Shown one piece after another: positions 1-8,071 of a stretch of DNA of 64,000 nt. Position numbers and translations under genes: made by a program. The notes below the pieces were generated by a model. That model had not been told where the DNA came from and ran no database searches. It saw nothing but the letters and a program-made list of their open reading frames with translations. Location: positions 115,383 through 179,382 of the forward strand of contig CAZQHK010000003.1 in assembly GCA_964593455.1 (NCBI GenBank), written 5' to 3'. The DNA is from CAZQHK01 sp964593455. Its GTDB lineage: Bacteria > Muiribacteriota > CAYSPT01. Position 1 is the first letter of the stretch, and each line of letters starts with the position of its first letter.

Positions 1-1657
1 TAAACCGGTTTCTTCGTTGAGAAAATACTTCTCCTTTGAATCCGCCCATTACTACAATCACGGAAGCCAGCCTTTGAGAGTAGGAAACAAGCTGTTTACA
101 GGGAAAACCCACCTTCCCACCCCGACCAAGTCGTTGATGTTTTGTAACGCCAACTCCATTCTCGGAAACATAAAGGGACACCACGACGTGGTGATGAACG
201 TGCTTCCACGGATAGAGATGATCGCCGTGTCCGATTGGTGGTGGACGGCCAGTTGCGAGTATGCGGACATTGTATTCGGCGTGGATTCCTGGGCGGAGTT
301 CAAGTACCCTGACGCTACCGCTTCGGTGACCAACCCGTTCCTGCAGATGTTTCCGCGCTCTCCCCTTAAGCGGCTGCACGATACCAGGGGAGATATCGAG
401 GTCCAGGCCGGGGTGGGCAAGGCCCTGGGCAAGCTTCTCAATGAGCAGAGGTTTGTTGATTACTGGGAGTTTGTGCACCAGCAAAGGGTTGATGTGTATC
501 TCCAGCGGATCATGGACGCCTCTTCCATGACCCGGGGCTACGATGTCGGCGAACTGGAAGCAAAAGCCAAAGAAGGAGTGCCGGCTTTGATGATGAGCCG
601 CACCTATCCCAAGATTGTCGGCTGGGAGCAGGCCCATGAAAGCAAACAGTGGTACAACAAGACGGGTCGGTTGGAGTTCTATCGGGAGGAAGACGAGTTT
701 ATCGAGTACGGGGAGAACCTGCCGGTGCACCGGGAAGCGGTGGACGGCACCATCTTTGAACCAAACGTCATTATGGCCCGGCCGCACCCGGCCCTCCGGC
801 CCCACGGACCGGAGGAGTACGGCCTTGAGCGGGATGACCTTTTGGGAGAGGTACGCCAGGTACGAAACGTCGTGCTTACTCCTGAAGAACTGTTGAAATC
901 ATCCCACCCTCTCGTAAAAGATGGGTACACCCACGTTTATATCACACCCAAGTACCGGCACGGCGTTCATACCATGCCGGTGGATATCGACATTATCTCC
1001 ATGTGGTTTGGCCCCTTCGGCGATCCCTACCGGAAAGATAAGCGCAAACCGTGGGTGGGAGAAGCATATGTTGACATCAACCCCGCCGATGCCAAGGCTT
1101 TAGGTATTGAGGATGGCGACTATATCTGGGTAGACGCCGATCCGGAGGATCGGCCGTACCAAGGAGAGAAGAAGGTAGGGAGCGAGGACTACCGGGTTCA
1201 CCGGTTGATGCTTCGGGCCAGGTATTACCTGGGAGTTCCCCCCACCGTCAGCCGTTCCTGGTTCCACATGTATGTATCCACCTACGGCTCGGTGGAAGGA
1301 CACCTTAACAACGAGGACGGGCTGGCGCGCAATCCCCGGACGGGATACCAGGCCATGTACCGTTTCGGTTCCCATCAAAGTTGCACCAGAAGCTGGCTGC
1401 GGCCGACCCTGATGACCGACAGCCTGGTGCGCAAAGGCACCATCGGCCAGGTGATCGGGAAAGGCTTTGCCCCGGACGTCCACTGCCCCAACGGGGCTCC
1501 CCGGGAGAGCTTTGTAAAGTTCACCAAGGCGGAGGATGGCGGGATAGGCGGGGAGAAGCTGTGGCGGCCGGCCAGGTTGGGATTGCGACCGACGTATGAG
1601 GGTGATGATAAAGACGTGGCTATCAAAAAATTTATCGAAGGACGGTTTGTCATATGA
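1..1657 (+). CDS. Type II DMSO-reductase-family molybdoenzyme, alpha subunit (C-terminal part)
   Basis: The reading frame is open at the left edge (in-frame codons run back to base 2), so this is the C-terminal part of a much larger catalytic subunit; the TTG at 17 is only the first possible start in view. The visible residues include the WWWTASCEYADIVFG block and TASVTNPFLQMFPR, which resemble the molybdopterin-binding part of NarG/NxrA-like enzymes, and a C-terminal dinucleotide-binding domain over about the last 200 residues. Its stop overlaps the start of a NarH-like beta subunit by 4 bp (ATGA), so the two are translationally coupled. Family knowledge: type II enzymes include nitrate, selenate, (per)chlorate reductases, nitrite oxidoreductase and ethylbenzene dehydrogenase. 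The substrate cannot be read from this fragment. The N-terminus, where the Tat signal, first FeS cluster and Mo ligand would lie, is outside the window. Confidence 0.85.
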   Translation, partial: KPVSSLRKYFSFESAHYYNHGSQPLRVGNKLFTGKTHLPTPTKSLMFCNANSILGNIKGHHDVVMNVLPRIEMIAVSDWWWTASCEYADIVFGVDSWAEFKYPDATASVTNPFLQMFPRSPLKRLHDTRGDIEVQAGVGKALGKLLNEQRFVDYWEFVHQQRVDVYLQRIMDASSMTRGYDVGELEAKAKEGVPALMMSRTYPKIVGWEQAHESKQWYNKTGRLEFYREEDEFIEYGENLPVHREAVDGTIFEPNVIMARPHPALRPHGPEEYGLERDDLLGEVRQVRNVVLTPEELLKSSHPLVKDGYTHVYITPKYRHGVHTMPVDIDIISMWFGPFGDPYRKDKRKPWVGEAYVDINPADAKALGIEDGDYIWVDADPEDRPYQGEKKVGSEDYRVHRLMLRARYYLGVPPTVSRSWFHMYVSTYGSVEGHLNNEDGLARNPRTGYQAMYRFGSHQSCTRSWLRPTLMTDSLVRKGTIGQVIGKGFAPDVHCPNGAPRESFVKFTKAEDGGIGGEKLWRPARLGLRPTYEGDDKDVAIKKFIEGRFVI

Positions 1658-2796
1658 AAAACAAGGTATATAACTGGCAGATCAAGAGAAAAATGGAGTA
1701 CAAGTATTCCCAGGCCAGACCGAAGAAGCAGGTGACCTGGGTTTTCGACACCAACAAGTGCATTGCCTGCCAGACCTGTACCTTTGCCTGTAAGAATGCC
1801 TGGACTGCCGGCAAGGGCCAGGAATTCATGTGGTGGAACAATGTAGAAACAAAACCGTGGGGTTTTTATCCGCTGGGCTGGGACGTCCGGCTGCTTGAAA
1901 AGCTCGGGTCACAGCAGTGGAAAGGCGATACATTTGCCGGAGAGACTATCTTCGAAAGCGCTCCGTTCGGAGAGGAAATAGTGGGGTTCAATCCGGATGA
2001 AGATGATTACATGTATCCCAACCTCGGTGAAGATGAGGTCAGCCAAGCGGTGAAAAAGGGAGACTACATCACGTTACCACACCAGCCCTGGATGTTTTAT
2101 CTCGCGAGGATATGCAATCACTGTACGTACCCGGCTTGCCTGGCGGCCTGCCCGCGAAAAGCTATCTACAAGAGGAAAGAAGACGGTATTGTCCTGATTG
2201 ACCAGAAACGGTGCCGGGGATACAAGGAATGTGTGCGGGGCTGTCCGTACAAGAAACCGATGTACCGGGCCTTTACCGGAAAGTCGGAGAAATGTATTGC
2301 CTGTTATCCAGCGGTTGAAGAAGGACAGATGACCCAGTGTGTCCAGAACTGTATCGGTAAAATCAGGCTGTTCGGTTATAAAAGTGTCTGGAACCGGGCC
2401 CGGAAAGACAACCCGCTCGACTATCTCATCCACATCAAGAAGATCGCCCTACCCCTGTATCCCCAGTTCGGACTCGAACCCAACGTATACTATATTCCCC
2501 CGATCAACGTGCCCGAGTCGTTCAACCGGCAGCTTTTCGGCCCCGGGGCCGCCCGGGCGGTGGAGCTCTATAAACGGGCGTACGAAGACCCCAGGCTCAT
2601 CGGTCTGCTGATGTTGTTCGGGGGCACCGACAAGATAATCAGCTCTTTCAAAGTCCAGGGAGATATTGTCACCGGCTCCTGTGCGGCCTATAATCAGCGG
2701 GGAGACGAAATCTTACGGGTACCAATGAAAGAACCTATCATTATCAGGAAGAGGTACGATGAAAAAAGAGATGTGCACCGAATCAGTGTCACGTGA
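1654..2796 (+). CDS. NarH-like iron-sulfur beta subunit of the molybdoenzyme
   Basis: This is the electron-transfer subunit (380 aa) that would carry electrons between the molybdenum site and the haem subunit. Four Cys groups are visible: C36/39/42/46, C154/157/162/166, C187/193/197 and C214/217/229/233. In the third group the second Cys is replaced by Tyr190 (CRGYKEC), the position where E. coli NarH has Trp; this predicts a [3Fe-4S] cluster, as in type II enzymes. The sequence IYKRKEDGIVLIDQKRCRG is close to the NarH/NxrB/EbdB core. It overlaps the alpha gene by 4 bp and the downstream chaperone gene by 38 bp, consistent with one operon. There is no NarI-like cytochrome b gene next to it, unlike nar operons. 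Confidence 0.9.
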   Translation: MKNKVYNWQIKRKMEYKYSQARPKKQVTWVFDTNKCIACQTCTFACKNAWTAGKGQEFMWWNNVETKPWGFYPLGWDVRLLEKLGSQQWKGDTFAGETIFESAPFGEEIVGFNPDEDDYMYPNLGEDEVSQAVKKGDYITLPHQPWMFYLARICNHCTYPACLAACPRKAIYKRKEDGIVLIDQKRCRGYKECVRGCPYKKPMYRAFTGKSEKCIACYPAVEEGQMTQCVQNCIGKIRLFGYKSVWNRARKDNPLDYLIHIKKIALPLYPQFGLEPNVYYIPPINVPESFNRQLFGPGAARAVELYKRAYEDPRLIGLLMLFGGTDKIISSFKVQGDIVTGSCAAYNQRGDEILRVPMKEPIIIRKRYDEKRDVHRISVT

Positions 2797-3331
2797 CAAA
2801 GAGCGGATGCTACGGTACAAAACGTTCGCTGTAGCGTTTTCCTACCCGGGACCTGAGCTTTTCTCGGTATTTCCGGAACTGTCTGCGGAGAAAGAACAGC
2901 TGTCTCTGGAATATGACAGGCTTTTCCGGGCCAAAAAGATTTGGCTTTACGGAGTAGAGTGCCAGGCCAGCACTCTGCCCCAGCGGGCCAACTACCTGTC
3001 CGACATCATGGGTTTTTATCGGGCCTTCGGCCTGGAGCCGGATGGAGACCGCCCGGATTCCCTTTCCAGCGAGATGGAGTTCATGTATTACCTGATCTTT
3101 AAGAAGCTGAAGGCTCTTGAAGAGGGAAACACACGGGCCGCGAAGGAGAAGGAGTTTGTCTGTCTTGACGCCCAGAAAAAGTTTTTCAGCGAGCACCTGT
3201 ACCCGGCGGCCACGAAAATTGCGCAGGCGATTATTTCCGGGGCGGCCCGCGACAGCTTTTACGCGGACGTGTCCCGTGAGGTCCTGGATTTCATGAAGAA
3301 AGAGAAGCACTCACTAGGGGGAAAGGGATGA
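2759..3331 (+). CDS. TorD/NarJ-family molybdoenzyme maturation chaperone
   Basis: This is a 190-aa, mostly helical, Cys-poor cytoplasmic protein. Its position between the beta and haem subunits, its length and the pattern LSLEYDRLF followed by MEFMYYLIFKKLKALEEG match the TorD/DmsD/NarJ chaperones that bind the apo-alpha subunit during cofactor insertion and before Tat export. The start at 2759 lies inside the beta gene (38-bp overlap); a later Met17 would still overlap it. Its stop overlaps the next start by 4 bp. The role is inferred from family and context; sequence similarity in this family is low, so the exact subgroup is not assigned. Confidence 0.75.
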   Translation: MKKEMCTESVSRDKERMLRYKTFAVAFSYPGPELFSVFPELSAEKEQLSLEYDRLFRAKKIWLYGVECQASTLPQRANYLSDIMGFYRAFGLEPDGDRPDSLSSEMEFMYYLIFKKLKALEEGNTRAAKEKEFVCLDAQKKFFSEHLYPAATKIAQAIISGAARDSFYADVSREVLDFMKKEKHSLGGKG

Positions 3332-4188
3332 TGAAAAAAAGCTCTGTTGTTTTGATTTCTCTTGTTATTTCTACCATTTTGGGTGCGTTTGTCTGGTACG
3401 GAGTGAGGCACGCCCGTGGAGTACCTGTGGTTATCGATGAGCCGCAGGCCCTGTTGCTGAAGGTGCCGCATATCGACCAAGAGATTGATCTGACCAGGGG
3501 AATCGCTGAAGGGTGGGAATCGCTGGCTTTCAAAGAACTGGAACTCATGTACCAGGTCATGGTGTTTCCCTGGCCGGCGAGAGGGCTGACGGACCTGGCG
3601 GTGAAAGCGTTCCATAACGGAAAAGATATCTATTTTTACCTGGAATGGAAGGATGACACCGAAGACCGGGGCGTGGAGATCAATACCTTCCCCGATGCCA
3701 CCGCCGTCATGTTTTCACTGACCGACGATGCTCCGCCGTCCACGCTGATGATGGGGTTTCTGGGTCAGGCCAATATCTGGCATTGGAAGGCCAACCAGGA
3801 CAGTAAATTCTGGAAGATCCCATATCCCGAAAAAAAAGCATATGTTGATTTTTATTATCCATTTGAAGATGAGGAACTTTTCGAAGTCTCCAAGGAACAG
3901 TTTCCATCGGCGGTCAATGATCTGGTGGCGGTCCGGGTGGGGACTATTACCCGCAAGGAACGGCAGGATGTACAGGGCCGGGGGATATGGAAGGACGGAG
4001 CCTGGCACGTGGTGCTCAAGCGTTCTCTCAAGGAGGTTGACCCCGAGATCGATGCCGTCTTTACATCCGAAAAAGATAGGTTCTGCGCCTTTGCCGTCTG
4101 GAACGGTGCCAAAGGCGACCGGGGGGGTAGAAAATCCATATCGGACCGGTTTAAACTCCAGATAGGACGCCCGGGAGGAATTCTCTGA
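3328..4188 (+). CDS. Haem-binding gamma subunit, ethylbenzene dehydrogenase-related
   Basis: This 286-aa protein has an N-terminal hydrophobic segment (about residues 5-22) that serves as signal or membrane anchor. A beta-rich domain follows with DATAVMFSL and MMGFLGQANIWHWKA, the characteristic block of the EbdC/SerC/DdhC haem b subunit family. Family members bind one haem b and pass electrons between the beta subunit and periplasmic carriers. Its presence in place of a NarI-type membrane cytochrome argues that the complex faces the periplasm. It overlaps both neighbours by 1-4 bp. The haem ligands (Met/Lys in EbdC) cannot be assigned with certainty from this sequence alone. Confidence 0.75.
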   Translation: MMKKSSVVLISLVISTILGAFVWYGVRHARGVPVVIDEPQALLLKVPHIDQEIDLTRGIAEGWESLAFKELELMYQVMVFPWPARGLTDLAVKAFHNGKDIYFYLEWKDDTEDRGVEINTFPDATAVMFSLTDDAPPSTLMMGFLGQANIWHWKANQDSKFWKIPYPEKKAYVDFYYPFEDEELFEVSKEQFPSAVNDLVAVRVGTITRKERQDVQGRGIWKDGAWHVVLKRSLKEVDPEIDAVFTSEKDRFCAFAVWNGAKGDRGGRKSISDRFKLQIGRPGGIL

Positions 4189-4856
4189 TGGTACGGTCGA
4201 GGGTCCGGATCTTAGCGGTGCTGCTCGGTATTTTACTGGCCGGTTCCCTGGCGGCAGCCGTTTTATATCCTTCCTCCTCTGAAATCGTGAAGTCCTGTTG
4301 TATTCAAGCACCTGAGAACAAAGACTTACCGGTACTGAAAAAAGCAGGTGATTTTGAACTGCTGAATCAGGACGGTGAAAAAATACCTTTCAGCCGGTTC
4401 CACGACGTGGTGAAGATCGTGAGTTTTATTTTTATTAAATGCAGCATGCCTACTATGTGTCCCCTGACCACCAAGAATTTAAGAAGATTGCAGAAATTGC
4501 TGGATGAAGATCTCGGCCGGGAGGTGGTGCTGTTGAGCATAACCTTTGACCCGGAGTCGGACACTCCGGCGGCGCTTAAGAGGTATGGAGAGCTCTACGG
4601 AGCCGATTTCAGCAACTGGCACTTCCTGACGGGAAGCTTACCGGCCATCGACCGGGTCTGTGAAGATTATGAGATAATTCACGAAAAAACTGATGGTGAC
4701 CTAATTCGCCATTCGGTGATAACATTTTTGATCGATGGGGCTGACAATGTGCGGAAGATGTACTTTGCCAACAAGTGGAAACCGGAAGACCTCAAACAGG
4801 ATATTGTTGCATTGCTCGGAGAGGCAGAACGTCACGTTCCGCCAACGGATCGGTAG
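4188..4856 (+). CDS. SCO1/SenC-family copper chaperone, membrane anchored
   Basis: This 222-aa protein has an N-terminal transmembrane segment (about residues 7-26) and a thioredoxin-fold domain. The copper motif is C85-SMPTM-C91-P, a C-x5-C variant of the usual CxxxC, and the conserved third ligand His175 lies in LIRHSVITF. SCO proteins deliver copper to, or keep reduced, the CuA site of cytochrome oxidase subunit II and related CuA proteins. Here it sits directly before two CuA-motif cupredoxins, which gives it obvious clients. The start overlaps the stop of the haem subunit gene by 1 bp. Confidence 0.88.
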   Translation: MVRSRVRILAVLLGILLAGSLAAAVLYPSSSEIVKSCCIQAPENKDLPVLKKAGDFELLNQDGEKIPFSRFHDVVKIVSFIFIKCSMPTMCPLTTKNLRRLQKLLDEDLGREVVLLSITFDPESDTPAALKRYGELYGADFSNWHFLTGSLPAIDRVCEDYEIIHEKTDGDLIRHSVITFLIDGADNVRKMYFANKWKPEDLKQDIVALLGEAERHVPPTDR

Positions 4857-4872
4857 GACCGGGAGGTTGACG

Positions 4873-5325
4873 ATGAGGAAACGCTGTTGTGCGATGGTGG
4901 TATTGATTTTAATCTTTTGTACGTTGCCCTCGTTTGCGGAAGAGAAGTTTTATGAAATCAGAGCCAAAAAATTTGAGTACACCCCCCACATAATCAGGGT
5001 AAACAAGGGTGACGAGGTAAGCCTACGCTTGATCAGCGAGGATGTGCAACATGGATTTTTCCTGGACGGGTACGCACAGGAGATGTCAGCCTACCCGGGG
5101 CAGGAGGGAAATCTTCGGTTTATCGCCGATAAGGCGGGCCGCTTTTCGTTCAGATGTTCTGTTACCTGCGGGGTATTTCACCCCTACATGGTTGGATTTT
5201 TCATTGTTGAACCAAACAGACGCTTCCACTTTTATGTGATTGTAATTTTACTCCTGGCCCTGGTAAGTTTCCTGGTTCACATGCTCGGTGGAGGGAAGGT
5301 GACAGCAGATGGCCAACAAGGATAA
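4873..5325 (+). CDS. CuA-type cupredoxin with C-terminal membrane anchor
   Basis: I chose the ATG at 4873 because it follows GGGAGGTTG and opens a good signal peptide (residues 1-22, ending SFA); longer upstream starts read through the scotype gene's end. The 150-aa product has a cupredoxin domain with H60 and the full CuA ligand set C95-x3-C99-x3-H103-x2-M106, as in cytochrome oxidase subunit II and NosZ. A transmembrane helix (about 119-138) near the C-terminus tethers it to the membrane. No oxidase subunit I or NosZ is nearby, so it probably acts as a free-standing electron carrier. The next gene overlaps by 17 bp. Confidence 0.82.
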   Translation: MRKRCCAMVVLILIFCTLPSFAEEKFYEIRAKKFEYTPHIIRVNKGDEVSLRLISEDVQHGFFLDGYAQEMSAYPGQEGNLRFIADKAGRFSFRCSVTCGVFHPYMVGFFIVEPNRRFHFYVIVILLLALVSFLVHMLGGGKVTADGQQG

Positions 5326-6733
5326 ACTGTTTGGATTGATTGATCTGGAAGCCAGGTATGAGCTTACCAAGTTCAAACTGATACGGATGCTTTGCAAATC
5401 GCGATGGGTAGCTGTGCTGCTTCTTTTGGGCAACCTCGCTTTTTTTACGGTCATCTTGATTGCCACCCTGCTTGGCGGTTACTCAACGGGGAATTACAAT
5501 TTCGGAATCATGCTCGTCTGGATACTCTGGTGGGTGTTGTTGATGTTCGTTCTGGTTCCTGTTTTTGCACGGGTATGGTGCATGGTGTGCCCGTTTCCCA
5601 TCTTCTCCGACTGGTTCCAACGGGGATCACTCTTCGATGTCAGCACGGCCAAGCTCAGGGGCTTGAACATCAAGTGGCCCAAGAGCCTGAAAAACATGTG
5701 GATCATGAATATCCTCTTTTTGGTCACTACATTTTTTTCGGGGTTTACCACCGTACGGCCACTGGCCACCTTCATTATGCTGGGTGGTATTGTTTCACTA
5801 ACCTTCGTAATGGGACTTATTTTTCCAAAACGGACTTTTTGCCTGTACATGTGTCCGGTCTCCGGTTTCCAGGGTCTTTACTCGCAGTTCGCTATGACGG
5901 AGATCAGGCGCAAGGATCCGGAAATCTGCAAGAACCACAAGCCGAAGACGTGCTTTGTCGGCAACGAAGACGGATATGGCTGTCCCTGGTACCAGACTCC
6001 GTTTGATTTTCAGAAGAACACTTACTGCGGCTATTGTCTCGAGTGTTTCAAGAGTTGCCCCTATGACAACATGGCCTTTAACCTGAGACCGCCGGGAGCC
6101 GATATGCTGGTGGATACCAAGCGGGAACCCAAAGGCTTGGATGAAGCTTTCAAGGCGTTTATCATGTTGGGGATCGCCATCGTTTTCTATGTATCGTTCC
6201 AGGGGCCCTGGGGTTTCCTGAAAGATATGTCCCGGGCCAGCACGATGAAGGGGTATCTGACGTACATAAGTGCCCATACGGTGTTTAATCTTCTGGTCGT
6301 ACCGGGAATTTTCCTTTTATTTGCCTATCTTTCGAAGTTGGCAAGCGGTACCAAGGACGTGTCCTTGAAAAAGATTTTTGTTAACTTTTCGTATACTCTT
6401 ATCCCTATGGGCCTCGGGGTATGGATGGCGTTTAGCCTGGGAATCATTCTCCCCAACGGAACTTATGTCCTGCACATTTTCTCCGACCCGTTCGCGTGGG
6501 GCTGGAACCTGTTCGGCACGGCCAACATTCCCTGGACGCCTGTTTTTACCGGCATCATGGGCCATTTGCAGGGTATAGTAATGGTGGTGTTCTACATATT
6601 CTCCGTGACCTTCGGATTCAAGCTGTCCGAGCAGACATACTCCACGCTAAGTGAGGCCAAGCGTGGTTGGATACCCATTCTGTGTTATCTTACATTAATA
6701 ACGATAATGTTCTTGTGGATGTTTGTGGGGTAA
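5309..6733 (+). CDS. NapH/NosR-like membrane polyferredoxin
   Basis: This 474-aa polytopic membrane protein has roughly eight hydrophobic helices. FeS motifs are visible: CMVCP (C91/C94), CLYMCP (C178/C182) and a ferredoxin block CGYCLECFKSCP (C240/243/246/250), with extra Cys at 207, 215 and 225. NapH, NosR C-terminal halves and related proteins share the paired CxxxCP motifs and pass electrons across the membrane to periplasmic acceptors. Lying between two CuA cupredoxins, it is the likely membrane entry or exit point for electrons of the molybdoenzyme operon. There is no FMN-binding NosR N-terminal domain. The start overlaps the previous gene by 17 bp. Confidence 0.8.
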   Translation: MANKDKLFGLIDLEARYELTKFKLIRMLCKSRWVAVLLLLGNLAFFTVILIATLLGGYSTGNYNFGIMLVWILWWVLLMFVLVPVFARVWCMVCPFPIFSDWFQRGSLFDVSTAKLRGLNIKWPKSLKNMWIMNILFLVTTFFSGFTTVRPLATFIMLGGIVSLTFVMGLIFPKRTFCLYMCPVSGFQGLYSQFAMTEIRRKDPEICKNHKPKTCFVGNEDGYGCPWYQTPFDFQKNTYCGYCLECFKSCPYDNMAFNLRPPGADMLVDTKREPKGLDEAFKAFIMLGIAIVFYVSFQGPWGFLKDMSRASTMKGYLTYISAHTVFNLLVVPGIFLLFAYLSKLASGTKDVSLKKIFVNFSYTLIPMGLGVWMAFSLGIILPNGTYVLHIFSDPFAWGWNLFGTANIPWTPVFTGIMGHLQGIVMVVFYIFSVTFGFKLSEQTYSTLSEAKRGWIPILCYLTLITIMFLWMFVG

Positions 6734-6736
6734 AAC

Positions 6737-7123
6737 ATGAAAAAAAATGAAACACTTGCGTTAATTATATTGATACTGGTCACGTTTGGTATTGGACTCG
6801 GCGTCTTTGGAGTGAATAAGTACCAGGGGAAAAAGCTGTACACCGCTGAACTGATCGCCCGGGAACCAGACCACGGCAACTGGTATCCGCGGAAAATTAC
6901 CGTATCGCACGGTAAAGAGGTAAAGCTGCTGATACGCAACATCGAAACGGTGACCCACGGGTTTGCGCTGCCTGATTTCAATGTGGCCGTACCGGAGATA
7001 AAAGCAGGCACGGTAGCCGAAGTGCGGTTCACCCCCGACAAAAAGGGCACGTTTCCTTTCATGTGCACCATCTGGTGCTCCCCCCGGCACATGGAGATGA
7101 CCGGTGAACTTATCGTGGAGTGA
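6737..7123 (+). CDS. Second CuA-type cupredoxin, N-terminally anchored
   Basis: This 128-aa protein has an N-terminal transmembrane segment (about residues 7-26) and a cupredoxin domain. The ligands H74 and C110-x3-C114-x3-H118-x2-M121 again form a complete CuA motif. It starts 3 bp after the NapH-like gene stops. It is not a duplicate of the upstream cupredoxin: the anchor is at the other end and the sequences differ outside the metal site. It is likely a periplasm-facing electron carrier for the molybdoenzyme or for a terminal oxidase encoded elsewhere. It is the last gene of the plus-strand operon. Confidence 0.82.
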   Translation: MKKNETLALIILILVTFGIGLGVFGVNKYQGKKLYTAELIAREPDHGNWYPRKITVSHGKEVKLLIRNIETVTHGFALPDFNVAVPEIKAGTVAEVRFTPDKKGTFPFMCTIWCSPRHMEMTGELIVE

Positions 7124-7198
7124 GCGGCAATGGGTCCGGGTATGACCGGTACTACGTGTAGAGGGACCGGGGGAAAAGAGTTGCACCGGGGCGGCGGG

Positions 7199-8071
7199 CT
7201 AGGTAAAGACATACCCTAGAGACAGGACAGAAATTACCACAAGATACAAAACTATCGCCCCCCTGATAGCAGGGATAAACTCCGCTGGCTGATCGTGGTA
7301 TTTGATAGCGATACGGTAGCTTCGAAAGGCCAGAGGCAGAGTCAACATGATCAGCCACGACAGAGGCGGTAACAACCCGGTGAGAAGTTCAAAGCACAAG
7401 AGCGCGTATGTGGCCAGCAAGACTACCCCAAAGAGGCGGGAAGTGTTGTGCCTTCCAAGTCTGACTACAATGTTTTTCTTTCCGGCCAACTTATCCTGGT
7501 AATAATCAGGTATCTCGTTAGCCAGCGTAATGGCCACTAAAAAAAGACAGACAGGCGATGAGGCCTGAAGCACGTCAAGAACGATCTTCTGGGTTTGTAG
7601 ATAAAAACTTCCCATAGTCATAAAGAGCCCATAGGTCAGAGCAATCGTTATCTCACCCCAACCTCTGTAGGAGAGTTTCACGGGAGGTCCTACGTAAAAA
7701 ATAATAGCCAATGCACCAATTATGGAAAAACCCATTATGGGGTACCCTCGCCTCGAAGTTAAAAAAAGAGCGGTCAAAAAAGCAACCAGAAGAGCGCCGA
7801 AACCGATAAACTTATAATATGGTGAAACCGGTCTTCGTTCCAGAGAGAACATTTGATCCGTCCCGACCTCGGCGTCGAAATACTCGTTTAAATACTCTAT
7901 CGCCAGGAGAGCGAACAGTATTCCTGCCAGACCTACAGTGAAATAATCGAGGTGAAAAGACGCAGTGTTATGGTAAGCGATACTTGAACCAAGAAGATAT
8001 GGAAATATACCTGCAATTACCAAAAATCTATATCGGACAACTTTTATTATTCTGGATATAATTCTATCCAT
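7199..8071 (-). CDS. UbiA/MenA-family prenyltransferase in the RiPP-like operon
   Basis: This 290-aa integral membrane protein has about eight or nine helices. Both Asp-rich motifs of the UbiA superfamily are present: N62-EYF-D66-AEVGT-D72, and D189-YYQ-D193 followed by KLAGKKN. These bind Mg and the polyprenyl diphosphate. Overall it looks most like MenA-type enzymes that prenylate an aromatic acid. The start overlaps the end of the radical SAM gene by 25 bp, so it belongs to that operon and not to a menaquinone cluster. The acceptor is unknown. Alternatives are a peptide-derived aromatic product of the operon or an ordinary quinone precursor. Confidence 0.85.
   Translation of the reverse strand: MDRIISRIIKVVRYRFLVIAGIFPYLLGSSIAYHNTASFHLDYFTVGLAGILFALLAIEYLNEYFDAEVGTDQMFSLERRPVSPYYKFIGFGALLVAFLTALFLTSRRGYPIMGFSIIGALAIIFYVGPPVKLSYRGWGEITIALTYGLFMTMGSFYLQTQKIVLDVLQASSPVCLFLVAITLANEIPDYYQDKLAGKKNIVVRLGRHNTSRLFGVVLLATYALLCFELLTGLLPPLSWLIMLTLPLAFRSYRIAIKYHDQPAEFIPAIRGAIVLYLVVISVLSLGYVFT

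Noticed and set aside
7199..8071. UbiA protein as part of a menaquinone or ubiquinone operon
   Set aside because: No other men/ubi pathway gene is next to it; it overlaps the radical SAM gene of the peptide operon instead.
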